Origin: Pelagibacteraceae bacterium AG-426-G09
GTDB lineage: Bacteria > Pseudomonadota > Alphaproteobacteria > Pelagibacterales > Pelagibacteraceae
Length of the DNA: 41,164 nucleotides
Reading direction: 5' to 3'
NCBI GenBank assembly: GCA_003210075.1
Contig: QCNR01000013.1
Span: 1-41,164 of the forward strand
Below are positions 26,509 through 36,860 of the stretch, piece by piece. How positions within the stretch are numbered: the first letter of the stretch is position 1; every line of letters starts with the position of its first letter. Below the pieces are notes generated by a model, which ran no database searches, was not told the origin of the DNA, and saw nothing but the letters and a program-made list of their open reading frames with translations. The position numbers and the translations under genes were made by a program.

Positions 26509-26670
26509 CAGGCTATTTCTACCAAAAATGTTGTAATTTTTTCCATAAATTTCTTTTAAAATTAGCTTATTTTGCTTAACTGTTGTATTTTTACATCAAT
26601 TTAAAATTCCCATATTTTTCAACATTTTTATTTAAATTTCATAGTTTTTTAGTCATTAGACACTATAAAA
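26509..26670. other. AT-rich porin/DUF3576 intergenic region
   Basis: This is part of the largest gene-free gap in the window (26478-26720). It holds only AT-rich sequence. I see no small gene, tRNA or riboswitch in it. It presumably carries upstream promoter elements for the highly expressed porin on the minus strand. Confidence 0.5.
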
Positions 26671-26700
26671 TTGAGTGAATTTTATTAAAACTATTATAAA
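26671..26700 (+). promoter_or_regulatory. Candidate sigma-70 promoter for the DUF3576-leuS-lptE-holA run
   Basis: TTGAGT (26671-26676), 18 nt, TATAAA (26695-26700). The predicted start of transcription near 26707 leaves almost no leader before the ATG at 26709 but a usable 14 nt before the ATG at 26721, which favours the latter as start codon. Confidence 0.5.
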
Positions 26701-26720
26701 CCCTTAATATGATAATTTTT

Positions 26721-27302
26721 ATGACAATTAAAAATTTAAAGAATTTATTTTTGCAAGGATTTAACCCCCTAATTTTAATGGTTATTTTGTCATTTATTTT
26801 AACTGCTTGCGGACCTCTAAAATACAAACCTGTAGATGCAAAAAAAGTCTCTCCTAATGTAGACGAAAGGGTTAAAAGAAATATTGAGGAAGGTAGAGGT
26901 GTAAGATTATTTGGGGGCCAAAAGAAAGGTGGAACTTTTGATTTTGCAAGTTCTAACTTTCTTTGGAGAGCAGCACTTGATACAATTGATTTCATGCCTC
27001 TTGCATCAGCAAATTACAGCGGGGGAATTATTATAACTGACTGGTATTCAGAAAATAATAATGAAGGTGAGTCTGTAAAAATTTCTATTAGATTTTTAAG
27101 CAATGAAATTAGAGTGGATGCGATTGATATAAATGTATTTTTAAAACAATGTGATAAAAATTTAAATTGTGTAACTAGTCAAAACCAAGGTCAACTTTCC
27201 AAAGAATTAGCTTCTAATATTTTGCGAAAAGCTGCTAAATATGAAAAGGAAGGACTTAAAAACTTAAAACCTTATATTAATGAAGGCTTAAAAACAGAAT
27301 AG
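26721..27302 (+). CDS. DUF3576-domain lipoprotein
   Basis: Lipoprotein signal peptide ending in the lipobox LTAC, then a mature region of about 170 residues with VRLFGG, SNFLWRAALDTIDFMPL and GGIIITDWY, hallmarks of DUF3576. Function unknown. The family is alphaproteobacterial and is typically found just upstream of leuS and lptE, which suggests an envelope role linked to LPS transport, by context only. I chose the ATG at 26721 because the predicted promoter leaves no leader for the ATG at 26709. The gap to leuS is 18 nt. Confidence 0.85.
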   Translation: MTIKNLKNLFLQGFNPLILMVILSFILTACGPLKYKPVDAKKVSPNVDERVKRNIEEGRGVRLFGGQKKGGTFDFASSNFLWRAALDTIDFMPLASANYSGGIIITDWYSENNNEGESVKISIRFLSNEIRVDAIDINVFLKQCDKNLNCVTSQNQGQLSKELASNILRKAAKYEKEGLKNLKPYINEGLKTE

Positions 27303-27320
27303 TATAATTTCTGAACTCAA

Positions 27321-29855
27321 GTGGAAAGATATAATTTCAAAATAATTGAAGAAAAATGGCAAAAATTTTGGGAAAAAAATAATTCTTTTAAAACAAAAAC
27401 TGATAAAAGCAAAAAAAAATTTTATTGTTTAGAAATGTTCCCTTACCCTTCGGGAAAGATTCATATGGGACATGTAAGAAATTATACCATAGGTGATGTG
27501 CTTTCCAGATTTAAAGCACTTAATGGATTTAACGTTTTACATCCAATGGGTTGGGATTCTTTTGGAATGCCCGCAGAGAATGCGGCTAAACAAAACAATC
27601 AAGATCCAAAATTATGGACAGAAGATAATATTAAGACAATGAAAAATCAATTGAAACAATTAGGTCTTTCTATTGATTGGAGTAGAGAAATTTCAACTTG
27701 TTCCGAAGAGTATTATAAGCACCAACAAAAATTTTTTATTGAAATGTTTAACAAGGGTTTAGTTTATAAAAAAGAAAATTATGTAAATTGGGACCCAATA
27801 GATGAGACTGTTCTAGCAAACGAGCAAGTCATTGACGGAAAAGGGTGGCGATCAGGGGCTATAGTTGAAAGGAAAAAATTAAGTCAATGGTTTTTTAATA
27901 TATCAAAGTTTGCAGATGATCTTCAAAATGAATTGGAGACACTTAAGGAATGGCCAAAAAAAGTTAAAATAATGCAGCAAAATTGGATAGGAAAGTCGTT
28001 TGGTTGCGAAATTGATTTTGAGATAATAGGCGATGAAAATATTAAAAATATTAAATGTTTTACAACAAGGCCTGACACTCTTTTTGGTTTTTCATTTTTA
28101 GCTCTATCTGTTGATCACCCATTATCAGAATTTTATAAAGATAATGAGGAGTTTAAAAAATTCAAAGAAAATTGTTCTAAAACTGGGACAACTGAAGAAT
28201 CAATTGCAAATGCTGAAAAAATTGGTTTTAAAACTAAACTACTTGCAAAAAATCCATTGGATGGTGACAAAACAGTTCCAGTTTATTTTGCAAATTTTGT
28301 TTTAATGGATTACGGATTTGGAGCAGTATTTGGGTGCCCAGGACATGATCAGAGGGACTTTGACTTTGCAAAAAAATATAATTTAGAAATCAAAACTGTA
28401 GTTAAACCTATTGATAAAGGAGATGATTACAAGGTAACAAAGGAGGCTTATACTGGTCCTGGAACAATAATAAATTCTAGCTTTTTAAATAGTCTCAAAG
28501 TACCTGATGAATCTGTAATAGAAACAATTAAAATATTAGAAAAAAAAAAATTAGGTAAAAAAAAGATTAATTTCAGATTAAAGGATTGGGGTGTGTCACG
28601 ACAAAGATATTGGGGTTGTCCAATACCTATAATTTATGATGATAAGGGAAACTATAAAACTGTTCATGAAAAGGATTTACCTGTCAAATTACCAGAAAAA
28701 ATTAATTTAAATGCTAAAGGAAACCCGCTTTCAGCTGTTAATGATTGGAAAAAAATTAAAGTAGACGGAAAAACTTTTTACAGAGAAACAGACACTTTAG
28801 ATACATTTGTTGACTCTTCATGGTATTTTCTGAGGTTTTGCTCTCCAACAAACAAGGATAAACCATTTGACATTGAAGATATAAATTATTGGATGCCGGT
28901 AGACCAATATATTGGTGGTGTAGAGCATGCTATACTTCACCTTTTGTATTCTCGATTTTTTATGAGAGCTATAGGCTATCAAAATAATAGTTTTAATTTT
29001 AAAGAACCCTTTAAAGGTCTGTTTACCCAGGGTATGGTTTGTCACGAAACTTACAAAGACCAAAAAAATAACTGGAGAAGTCCCGATGAGGTTTTAACAA
29101 AAGATGGAAAAAATTACTTTTTAAAGGCTAATTCCTCAGAAAAAATTACTGTTGGGCCTTCGGAATCAATGTCTAAATCAAAAAAAAATACTATTGATCC
29201 AGAAAAAATAATTAGTTTATATGGTGCAGACGCGGTAAGATTATTTATTTTATCTGATAGCCCTCCAGAAAAAGATGTCCAATGGTCTGAGCAGGGAATG
29301 CTGGCATCATATAAATTCATTCAAAAGTTATTCTTGTTAAACCAAAAAATCATAGAGATTTCTAAATTAGAAAAGCATGATGAATCTGATGAATTATCAA
29401 AGTTTATTAACCAGCATTTGAGTAAATTAGAGAAGAATTTAAATAATTTTCAATACAACGTAATAATAGCAAATATACATGAGGCTTATACTTTTTTAAT
29501 AAAGATTATTGATAAAGGTGAGAACTTTACAAATTTAATAACAGAATACTCAAAATTCTTAATTTCTATTACACCGGTCTTGCCACATTTTGCAAATGAA
29601 TGTTTGGAAAATCTTAATATAAACAAATATTACTGGCCAAGAATTGATGAAAAATTCCTTATAGAAGATAATGTTAGTATCGTTGTTCAATTTAATGGCA
29701 AAAAAAGAGGCATTATCAATACAAAAAAAGATGTTTTAGAAGAAGATTTGGTAAAAGAAATTTTAAGTAGTAAAACTTTTGAAAAATTTCTAAAAGAGAA
29801 TACAATTAAAAAAAAGTTTTATGTTAAAAACAGATTAATTAATTTTTTAATTTAA
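27321..29855 (+). CDS. leuS: Leucyl-tRNA synthetase
   Basis: Charges tRNA-Leu and edits mischarged products in its CP1 domain. The HIGH motif is [16 protein letters not shown] near 37-52, the editing domain has TTRPDTLFG near 249-257 with the conserved Thr-rich loop, and the KMSKS loop is [13 protein letters not shown] near 617-629. Length 844 is normal. Translation starts at GTG (27321), where the family's MERYNF opening lies. It is followed after 3 nt by lptE, and the DUF3576-leuS-lptE-holA order is conserved in alphaproteobacteria. Confidence 0.97.
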   Translation: MERYNFKIIEEKWQKFWEKNNSFKTKTDKSKKKFYCLEMFPYPSGKIHMGHVRNYTIGDVLSRFKALNGFNVLHPMGWDSFGMPAENAAKQNNQDPKLWTEDNIKTMKNQLKQLGLSIDWSREISTCSEEYYKHQQKFFIEMFNKGLVYKKENYVNWDPIDETVLANEQVIDGKGWRSGAIVERKKLSQWFFNISKFADDLQNELETLKEWPKKVKIMQQNWIGKSFGCEIDFEIIGDENIKNIKCFTTRPDTLFGFSFLALSVDHPLSEFYKDNEEFKKFKENCSKTGTTEESIANAEKIGFKTKLLAKNPLDGDKTVPVYFANFVLMDYGFGAVFGCPGHDQRDFDFAKKYNLEIKTVVKPIDKGDDYKVTKEAYTGPGTIINSSFLNSLKVPDESVIETIKILEKKKLGKKKINFRLKDWGVSRQRYWGCPIPIIYDDKGNYKTVHEKDLPVKLPEKINLNAKGNPLSAVNDWKKIKVDGKTFYRETDTLDTFVDSSWYFLRFCSPTNKDKPFDIEDINYWMPVDQYIGGVEHAILHLLYSRFFMRAIGYQNNSFNFKEPFKGLFTQGMVCHETYKDQKNNWRSPDEVLTKDGKNYFLKANSSEKITVGPSESMSKSKKNTIDPEKIISLYGADAVRLFILSDSPPEKDVQWSEQGMLASYKFIQKLFLLNQKIIEISKLEKHDESDELSKFINQHLSKLEKNLNNFQYNVIIANIHEAYTFLIKIIDKGENFTNLITEYSKFLISITPVLPHFANECLENLNINKYYWPRIDEKFLIEDNVSIVVQFNGKKRGIINTKKDVLEEDLVKEILSSKTFEKFLKENTIKKKFYVKNRLINFLI

Positions 29856-29858
29856 ATA

Positions 29859-30320
29859 ATGATAAATTTTAGAAAAATCTCCTTATTCCTTGGTTTAATT
29901 TTAATAACTAATTGTGGCTATACTCCCTTAATAGATTCTAAAAATAACAATTTTTATTTAAGTAATTTAACATTAGAAGGTGATAGACAAATCAATAATT
30001 ATATTACAAATGGTTTAAAAAAATTCCAAGAAAAAAGAGAAAATGCTAAAAAATATAATGTTGAAATTATTTCAGAGTACATAAAAAATATTAGTAATAA
30101 AGACGACAAAGGCAATCCAAAAAATTATACGATCAAAACTGTGATATCAGTTAAACTAACATCAGAAGAAGGGAACGTGATCGAAAGAGCATTTGAGAGA
30201 AGCACAACATTATCAGCAAAAGATAAAAAAATTGAAGAAAAAGAGCTAGAAAATAAATATAAAAAAGACCTCTCAAACTTATTAAGTCAAGATATAATTT
30301 TTCTGTTAAGAAACCAATAA
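29859..30320 (+). CDS. lptE: LPS-assembly lipoprotein LptE
   Basis: Plugs the LptD barrel and helps place lipopolysaccharide in the outer leaflet. Lipoprotein signal with the Cys in NCGYTPL at about residue 19; 'CG(Y/F).P' after the lipobox is the LptE mark. The mature part is short with alternating strands and one long helix, as in LptE, and 153 residues is typical. It sits between leuS and holA, the classical rlpB (lptE) position also seen in E. coli. Confidence 0.88.
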   Translation: MINFRKISLFLGLILITNCGYTPLIDSKNNNFYLSNLTLEGDRQINNYITNGLKKFQEKRENAKKYNVEIISEYIKNISNKDDKGNPKNYTIKTVISVKLTSEEGNVIERAFERSTTLSAKDKKIEEKELENKYKKDLSNLLSQDIIFLLRNQ

Positions 30321-30323
30321 TTA

Positions 30324-31310
30324 ATGATTATCAAATCATTTGAACTTAAAAAAGATTTAAAAAATAAATCAAATTTCTTTTTATTTTATGGAGAAAATGA
30401 GGGGCAAAAGGAAGAAATCATAAAAAATTTATTTTTAGAAAATTTTGATGGAGAAAATATTATATTTGAAGAAAAGCAAATTTTAGAAAACAAAGAAATG
30501 TTTTTTGAGACATGTTTTAATGAATCTTTATTTACATCTGAAAAAATAATCCAAGTTCAAAGGGTAACTTCTAAGATTTTTGATATAATAAAGGAATTAT
30601 CGGAAAGAGAAATTAATAACAAAAAGATTATCTTAAATTCTGGTTTATTAGAAAAAAAATCTAAAATTAGACAATTATTTGAAAAAGAAAAAAATTTAAT
30701 CTGTGTACCCTTTTATCAGGATAATGATTATTCTTTATATAAAATAGCAAACGAGTTTTTCAAAAAAAATAGCATCTCAATTTCAACTGAAAATATAAAT
30801 TTAATTGTAGAAAAATGTTCTGGCGATAGAAAAAACCTTCAAAATGAAATGAATAAAATTTTGAATTATTGTTTTGAAAAAAATAAAATAACAAGAAATG
30901 AAATTCTAAAACTAGTAAATTTGTACGAAGAAGAAAATTACTTCGACTTAATTGATAACTGTCTGTCTAAAAATCATATTAAAGTATGTAAAATAATTAA
31001 TAGTAATAATTTTAACAAAACAGATAACATTATTCTTATAAGATCATTTCTTGCAAGGCTTAAAAGATTGATGGAATTAAAAAAATTACAAACAAAATTA
31101 GGGGATATTAATCAGACAATTAATAGCTTCAAACCTCCAATATTTTGGAAGGATAAAAAAATAGTTGAAAAGCAAATTGAAATTTGGACAATTAATGGAA
31201 TATATAAATTAATAGATGAAGTTAATAATTTAGAAATTTACTTTAAAAAAAATTCAAACTTATCAAATAATTTAGTTTTTGATCTTATTTTGAATACATC
31301 TAGTAATTAG
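30324..31310 (+). CDS. holA: DNA polymerase III delta subunit
   Basis: Clamp-loader subunit that opens the beta sliding clamp. The 328-residue protein has the FFLFYGENEGQKEEII opening (about 17-32), a degenerate AAA+ fold without Walker motifs, and a C-terminal helical collar, as usual for HolA. Position directly after lptE is diagnostic in proteobacteria. Its end overlaps parB on the other strand by 11 nt. Confidence 0.92.
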   Translation: MIIKSFELKKDLKNKSNFFLFYGENEGQKEEIIKNLFLENFDGENIIFEEKQILENKEMFFETCFNESLFTSEKIIQVQRVTSKIFDIIKELSEREINNKKIILNSGLLEKKSKIRQLFEKEKNLICVPFYQDNDYSLYKIANEFFKKNSISISTENINLIVEKCSGDRKNLQNEMNKILNYCFEKNKITRNEILKLVNLYEEENYFDLIDNCLSKNHIKVCKIINSNNFNKTDNIILIRSFLARLKRLMELKKLQTKLGDINQTINSFKPPIFWKDKKIVEKQIEIWTINGIYKLIDEVNNLEIYFKKNSNLSNNLVFDLILNTSSN

Positions 31311-32142
31311 CTTTAATAACCATAACCAGCCTATCAAGCTGGTCTGTATTATTATATTTAAAAGATAGAGTCCCTTTATTATTTTTCTTATGAAGAATTT
31401 TTGCTTTAAGACCTGTTTTTTCTTCTAAATTTCTCTCCAAAGCCTTAATATTAGTGTCATTTGTTATAATTTTAAATTTTTTTGGAGATTTATAAATTCT
31501 AACTAAGCTCTCAGCTTGTCTTACTGACAATTTCTTATCAATAATCTTTTTGGCTATTTGATAAGCATTATCTAGTCCAACAAGTACTTTGGCATGCCCT
31601 TGTGATAACTTTTGCTCTTCTAGAAATTTAATCACATCACTAGGTAATGACAAAAGTCTCAAACAATTTGTTATGTGTGCTCTACTCTTTCCAATAAATT
31701 TTGCAACTTTATCCTGATCATATTTAAATTCATCAATTAATCTTTTGTATCCGTTTGCTTCCTCAATTGGATTAAGATCATCCCTCTGCACGTTTTCAAC
31801 TATGGCAAACTCTAAAGATTTTAAATCATCCGCTAATATCTCAACGATAGGCACTTCATGTAAACCTGCATTTTGAGCTGCCTGCCATCTTCTCTCTCCA
31901 GCTATAATTTCATATTTATCTGACTGTTTTCTTACTATTATTGGCTGAATGATCCCTCTTTCTTTTATAGAGTTAGTAAGTTCTTCCATTTGATCTTTAT
32001 TAAAATTTTTTCTAGGTTGAAATCTACTTCTTATCAATGAGCTTATTGAAACCTTGTTTGATTTAGGTGTTGTAACGGTATCACCTATCAAAGACGACAA
32101 ACCTCTACCGAGACCTTTTTTTAATTTAAACGTATTTGTCAT
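31300..32142 (-). CDS. parB: Chromosome-partitioning protein ParB
   Basis: CTP-dependent clamp that loads at parS and spreads along DNA. The N-terminal arm (KKGLGRGLSSLIGD) is the ParA-stimulating peptide. The CTP-binding motif GERRWQAA is at 82-89, followed by ENVQRDDLNPIEEA near 114-127 and a helix-turn-helix with VAKFIGKSRAHITNCLRLL near 145-163. The C-terminal dimerisation domain completes the 280 residues. It overlaps the parA stop by 4 nt and is last in the leftward operon. Its probable target, parS, is about 1.4 kb upstream inside rsmG. Confidence 0.97.
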   Translation of the reverse strand: MTNTFKLKKGLGRGLSSLIGDTVTTPKSNKVSISSLIRSRFQPRKNFNKDQMEELTNSIKERGIIQPIIVRKQSDKYEIIAGERRWQAAQNAGLHEVPIVEILADDLKSLEFAIVENVQRDDLNPIEEANGYKRLIDEFKYDQDKVAKFIGKSRAHITNCLRLLSLPSDVIKFLEEQKLSQGHAKVLVGLDNAYQIAKKIIDKKLSVRQAESLVRIYKSPKKFKIITNDTNIKALERNLEEKTGLKAKILHKKNNKGTLSFKYNNTDQLDRLVMVIKANY

Positions 32143-32939
32143 GCTGCACTCTCCATTATTTTTTCCTGAGTAATAAATTCATCTGTAAAACTGAAATAGG
32201 ATTTGCTTCCAGGGCAAGATTTATCATAAAATAGAACTGGCATACCGTGTGAAGGTGCTTCTGACAATCTTACATTTCTTGGAACAACAGTATGGTATAC
32301 TTTATCCTTAAAATAGTCCCTGGCCTCTTTTTCGACCTGGCCTGAAAGCTTGTTTCTTTTATCGTACATCGTTAATAAAATTCCTCTGATTGAAAGTTCA
32401 GGATTAAGGTTATTTTTGATTCTTTCAATTGTTTTCATAAGTTGTGTAACTCCCTCTAAAGCAAAAAATTCTGTTTGGAGAGGTACTAAAAGTGAGTCAG
32501 ATGCAACTAATGCCATGATTGTAAGAAGACTCAATGATGGAGGACAGTCTATTAGTATATGACTGTATGTACCTCCAGAATCGTTTAAATACGCCATTAT
32601 TTGCTCTTTTAAAATAAAGGCTCTTCTATTATCACCGGCTGTTTCAACCTCCAAACCTGATAGATCTACATTGGATGTGATTAAGTCAAGATTTTCAAAA
32701 TTAGTTTTTTCAATAACATCAGATATTTTTTTTGTACCGTTTAAAACACTATAGATTGATTTTTCAGAGTTCTCTAAATTTGATAATCCTAGTCCAGTAG
32801 TAGCATTGCCTTGAGGATCTAAATCAATTACTAAAACTTTCTTCCCTTGTAAGCTTAAACCAGCAGCAAGATTTATCACAGTAGTAGTTTTTCCCACTCC
32901 TCCTTTTTGATTTATTATCGAAATAATTTTTTCTCTCAT
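32139..32939 (-). CDS. parA: Chromosome-partitioning ATPase ParA (Soj)
   Basis: Walker-type ATPase that segregates the parS-ParB complex over the nucleoid. Deviant Walker A KGGVGKTTT at 12-20 with the signature Lys, Walker A' VLVIDLDPQGNATTGLG near 35-51, and Walker B ILIDCPPSLSLLT near 126-138. Length 266 is standard for chromosomal ParA. It overlaps rsmG upstream and parB downstream by 4 nt each, so the three are translationally coupled. Confidence 0.97.
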   Translation of the reverse strand: MREKIISIINQKGGVGKTTTVINLAAGLSLQGKKVLVIDLDPQGNATTGLGLSNLENSEKSIYSVLNGTKKISDVIEKTNFENLDLITSNVDLSGLEVETAGDNRRAFILKEQIMAYLNDSGGTYSHILIDCPPSLSLLTIMALVASDSLLVPLQTEFFALEGVTQLMKTIERIKNNLNPELSIRGILLTMYDKRNKLSGQVEKEARDYFKDKVYHTVVPRNVRLSEAPSHGMPVLFYDKSCPGSKSYFSFTDEFITQEKIMESAA

Positions 32940-33571
32940 TTTTTTTCTAAGTTTTTAATTTTTAAAATTATTGAATTCTCACTTGTGATACTTTTTTTCA
33001 CCTCATATTTAATTTTCCATTCCAATGAAACTTGTTCAATAATTTCTCTTCCACTTTTTCCTAAAAATAAAATTACCTCATTAAAGTATTTAAAATTATT
33101 TTTAATAAGATTTAAAATGACTGGTAAAGGTTTAAAAGCTCTAGCTACAATAATGTCTGAACTTAAATTCTTTTCATAGAAGATGTCTTTTTGAAATACT
33201 TCTACATTTAAATTAAATTTGTTAGTTACTTCTTTTAAAAAATTACTCTTATGAAAACTTTTTTCGTAAAGTTTGAATTTCATATCAGATTTTTTGTACT
33301 TCATTATAATTGCTAAAACTATTCCTGGTAGGCCTGAACCAGAGCCAATATCTGTACAAACTGATCCATTTAAATCAATTAAATCAATTATTTGTGCACT
33401 ATCAATTATATGCCTTTCTTTTGAGATATCCTCTGTTTCTTTGCTAATCAAGTTAATATCTTTATTTTTTTCTATTATTGTTTTACGAAATTGTTCTAAT
33501 TCTGGAAATGTTTCACGTGAAACATTCAGATGTTCTAAACAGGAATAATTTAAAAAATTCGAATCAATCAA
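32936..33571 (-). CDS. rsmG: 16S rRNA 7-methylguanosine-527 methyltransferase RsmG (GidB)
   Basis: Methylates G527 of 16S rRNA. SAM motif [18 protein letters not shown] near 71-88, and IVARAFKPL near 137-145 as in GidB. Length 211 is normal. The gene is fused into the operon by 4 nt overlaps with mnmG and parA. Codons 16-21 (N-V-S-R-E-T) are written by an exact parS sequence, so this stretch serves two purposes. Confidence 0.96.
   Translation of the reverse strand: MIDSNFLNYSCLEHLNVSRETFPELEQFRKTIIEKNKDINLISKETEDISKERHIIDSAQIIDLIDLNGSVCTDIGSGSGLPGIVLAIIMKYKKSDMKFKLYEKSFHKSNFLKEVTNKFNLNVEVFQKDIFYEKNLSSDIIVARAFKPLPVILNLIKNNFKYFNEVILFLGKSGREIIEQVSLEWKIKYEVKKSITSENSIILKIKNLEKK
33509..33524. promoter_or_regulatory. 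parS centromere site, exact 16-bp consensus
   Basis: TGTTTCACGTGAAACA, a perfect palindrome identical to the consensus bacterial parS to which ParB binds. It is inside the 5' part of rsmG, two genes upstream of parA and parB. I found no second full copy by eye in the window. An exact 16-bp match next to parAB is very unlikely by chance, most of all in AT-rich DNA. Confidence 0.96.
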
Positions 33572-35439
33572 GCTATATGCTTAATAGACTTTCTTTTGAC
33601 ATGAGACAACAAAATATAAACAGCTGCTGGTGTAATTCCGTCAATTCTAAGGGCCTGGCCTAAGGTTTTAGGTCTAATTTCCCTAAATTTTGCCTTAACT
33701 TCATTAGATAACCCAGATAAATCTGAATAATTGATATTTTCTGGTATAATTAGGTTTTCATCTCTTTTGAAGGCAAGGATATCAGCTTTTTGTTTTAACA
33801 AATATCCGTTATAATGAGCATTTATTTCAATCTGGTCATCGATTTCTTTAGAAAATAGTGGGATTTCAGGCCATATTTCTCTAATTTTTTTCATATCAAC
33901 TCCATTTTGGCTCAAAATCTGACTAGCAGTTCTCATAACCCCATCTTTTGCTATATTTATCTGATATTTGGACACCTTTGTAGGACTTATTTTTAGATTG
34001 TTAATTAAATTATCAATTTTTTTGAGATTTGAAGATTTTTCTTTAAATATTCTTGATCTTTCTTCACTAACTAACCCAATTTTAATACCCTTTTCAGTCA
34101 GTCTAAGATCTGCATTATCTGCTCTTAAACTCAATCTATACTCAGCTCTAGAAGTAAACATTCTATAGGGCTCAGCAACTCCTTTGGTGACAAGATCATC
34201 GATCATAACACCAATGTATGCTTCTGACCTATTTAATATAAATGGTTCTGATCCTTTAACAGATAAAGCTGCATTAACTCCTGCCATTAATCCTTGTGCA
34301 GCAGCCTCTTCATACCCAGTCGTTCCATTTATCTGGCCAGCTAAATAAAGATTACTAATTTTTTTAGTTTCTAGAGTTAAAAATAGTTCTCTTGGGTCAA
34401 TAAAGTCATATTCTATAGCATATCCAGCTCTGATTATTTTAACATTCTCTAAACCATTGATTTTACTACATATTTCTTGCTGTATATCATAAGGTAACGA
34501 TGTCGATATACCATTTGGATAAACGGTATGACCATCGAGGCCTTCTGGCTCTAGGAAGATTTGGTGCCTTTGTTTATCAGAAAATTTAACAATTTTGTCT
34601 TCTATAGAAGGACAATATCTTGGACCTACACTTTTTATATTACCGGAGTACATGGCACTCTTATTTAGGTTCTTAGAAATAATCTTATGAACAGCATCGT
34701 TAGTATACGTCATCCTGCATGAGATTTGTCTATTAATATTTTTGGAAGTAAGGAATGAAAAAAAATACGGTTCATCATCTGCGCGCTGCTCTTCAAGATT
34801 ATCAAAATCTATAGTTCTTGAGTCTAACCTAGGGGGTGTTCCTGTCTTAAGCCTTCCCATTTTAAATTTAAACTTTTTTAATTGCTCACTTAGACCAACG
34901 GTTGGCTTTTCATTATACCTGCCTGCTGGCGTTTGATTTTCTCCAATATGAATAACGCCATTCAAAAAAGTGCCTGTGGTGAGTATTAGCTTATTAGATG
35001 TAATTTTTTTACCGTCTCTAGTTATAAATCCACTTATAGAGTTTTTATCGAATATGAACTCGATTACAGGGTCAGATATTATCGTTAAATTACAATAGTT
35101 TACAAGTTTTTCTTGCATATATTTTTTATATAATGATCTGTCACTTTGAGTTCTAGGGCCACGAACAGCAGGGCCTCTACTACGGTTTAGTAGTCTGAAT
35201 TGGATACCTGATTTATCTGATACATCACCCATAACACCATCTAAAGCATCTATCTCTCTAACGAGATGACCTTTACCCAGGCCTCCTATTGCTGGATTAC
35301 AAGACATTTCACCTATTGTTTCAAACTTATGTGTGAATAAAGCAGTATTTACTCCAAGTCTTGCAGCTGCTGCTGCTGCCTCACAACCAGCATGTCCACC
35401 ACCCACAACCACAACATCAAATGATAGCTCTTTTTTCAT
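33568..35439 (-). CDS. mnmG: tRNA uridine-34 carboxymethylaminomethyl modification enzyme MnmG (GidA)
   Basis: FAD-dependent partner of MnmE in forming (c)mnm5U at the wobble position of tRNAs. The N-terminal FAD loop is [17 protein letters not shown] near 13-29, then [20 protein letters not shown] near 45-64, and [11 protein letters not shown] near 273-283. The C-terminal helical domain ends with [19 protein letters not shown]. Length 623 is standard. It is second in the operon, 47 nt after mnmE. Confidence 0.98.
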   Translation of the reverse strand: MKKELSFDVVVVGGGHAGCEAAAAAARLGVNTALFTHKFETIGEMSCNPAIGGLGKGHLVREIDALDGVMGDVSDKSGIQFRLLNRSRGPAVRGPRTQSDRSLYKKYMQEKLVNYCNLTIISDPVIEFIFDKNSISGFITRDGKKITSNKLILTTGTFLNGVIHIGENQTPAGRYNEKPTVGLSEQLKKFKFKMGRLKTGTPPRLDSRTIDFDNLEEQRADDEPYFFSFLTSKNINRQISCRMTYTNDAVHKIISKNLNKSAMYSGNIKSVGPRYCPSIEDKIVKFSDKQRHQIFLEPEGLDGHTVYPNGISTSLPYDIQQEICSKINGLENVKIIRAGYAIEYDFIDPRELFLTLETKKISNLYLAGQINGTTGYEEAAAQGLMAGVNAALSVKGSEPFILNRSEAYIGVMIDDLVTKGVAEPYRMFTSRAEYRLSLRADNADLRLTEKGIKIGLVSEERSRIFKEKSSNLKKIDNLINNLKISPTKVSKYQINIAKDGVMRTASQILSQNGVDMKKIREIWPEIPLFSKEIDDQIEINAHYNGYLLKQKADILAFKRDENLIIPENINYSDLSGLSNEVKAKFREIRPKTLGQALRIDGITPAAVYILLSHVKRKSIKHIA

Positions 35440-35486
35440 ACATTTAATTTATTACTGATTTAATATTTTACAAGCTATGAGAATTC

Positions 35487-36818
35487 TTATTTACCAATAC
35501 AAAAATTCTCAAAAATAGATCCAAGTATTTCTTCAACGTCAACTTTTCCAACAATGGTTCCAAGATGTCGAATTGACAATCTTAAGTCCTCAGCCGCCAA
35601 ATCAAATTCTTGATTGTGTTTTTTTTCTAAAAAAAATTCTAAATGTTTATAGCACTCCTTTAAATGAAATCTATGTCTTGATCTCGTAATTAAAACATTG
35701 TCAGTTTTTAAAAATTCCTTTTTAAGTTTTAATTTTACAGATTCAATTAACTTGTCTACATTTTTATCATCTTTGATTGATATGATGTGCGGATTAATTT
35801 TTAAATCAAAACTTTTTAAATCTACTGTTCCTAAATCTGATTTGTTTATCGCAAAAATGCATTTATGTTGCAATTTTTCATTAAAAAAGCCTTTAAAATC
35901 AACGTTTTTTGTGTCTAGAAGAATAATGATCAAATCTGCATCTTCAGCCCTATTTAATGCTAATTTAACCCCCTTTACTTCAATCTCATCATTTGAGTCT
36001 CTTATGCCTGCTGTATCTGAAATTATAACTGGTATTCCTTCAAGATCTAAATGCGTTTCTATAACGTCTCTGGTCGTACCAGCTTTTTCTGAAACTATAG
36101 CAACATCCCTTTTGGAAAGATAATTAAGCAAGCTAGACTTACCTACATTTGGTGGACCTATAATTGCAATTTTATATCCTTCTCTGATTATTTCCCCAGT
36201 TTTATTATCATCTAACGTACGCTTTATTTCATTCTTTATTTTTTCGCTTTTGGTCTTTATATTTTTTGAAATTAATTCTGGTATATCCTCGTCTGGAAAA
36301 TCTATTTTTGCTTCGATATCAGCTAAAATTTCAATTAATTCTTCTCTCCATAAATTAAATTTTTTTGCACTCTGTCCCGACATAATTCTCATAGCTTGTT
36401 TTCTTTGAAGCTCAGTTTCTGCTGCAATTAAGTCCCCAATACTCTCAGCTTTTAATAGATTTATTTTATTATTTTGAAATGCTAGTTTAGTAAACTCGCC
36501 AGGTTCTGCTAACCTGCAATTATGAAATTCATCAATTACATTTAAGATTTCTTGCACAACTGCTTTACTGCCATGAACATGTAATTCACCCATGTCCTCA
36601 CCTGTATAACTGTTTGGACCCTTAAACCATATTATTATTCCCTCATCTATCATCTCACCTGTATTTGGGTTAACTATTTTTTTTAAGCTGGCAACTCTTT
36701 CTTTTGGAAATTTACCATTAGTAATTGCCGATATAATTTCTTTGGTCTCATCACCGGAAACTCTTATAACGGCTATTCCTGATATGCCGGGTCCAGATGA
36801 TAATGCATATATTGTCAT
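35487..36818 (-). CDS. mnmE: tRNA modification GTPase MnmE (TrmE)
   Basis: Dimeric GTPase that works with MnmG on wobble uridines, using a folate one-carbon unit. The N-terminal tetrahydrofolate domain opens with ALSSGPGISGIAVIRVSG, and GPNSYTGEDMGELHVHGS lies near 67-84. The G domain has GPPNVGKSSLLNYL near 222-235 and GTTRDVIETHL. The protein ends FENFCIGK, the conserved C-(I/L)-GK tail with the essential Cys. Length 443 is normal. It leads the leftward operon mnmE-mnmG-rsmG-parA-parB and is divergent from the first sulfotransferase across 42 nt. Confidence 0.98.
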   Translation of the reverse strand: MTIYALSSGPGISGIAVIRVSGDETKEIISAITNGKFPKERVASLKKIVNPNTGEMIDEGIIIWFKGPNSYTGEDMGELHVHGSKAVVQEILNVIDEFHNCRLAEPGEFTKLAFQNNKINLLKAESIGDLIAAETELQRKQAMRIMSGQSAKKFNLWREELIEILADIEAKIDFPDEDIPELISKNIKTKSEKIKNEIKRTLDDNKTGEIIREGYKIAIIGPPNVGKSSLLNYLSKRDVAIVSEKAGTTRDVIETHLDLEGIPVIISDTAGIRDSNDEIEVKGVKLALNRAEDADLIIILLDTKNVDFKGFFNEKLQHKCIFAINKSDLGTVDLKSFDLKINPHIISIKDDKNVDKLIESVKLKLKKEFLKTDNVLITRSRHRFHLKECYKHLEFFLEKKHNQEFDLAAEDLRLSIRHLGTIVGKVDVEEILGSIFENFCIGK

Positions 36819-36860
36819 ATTTAATTATTTTTACTTTTAAAAATATTATATAGTTTTTTT

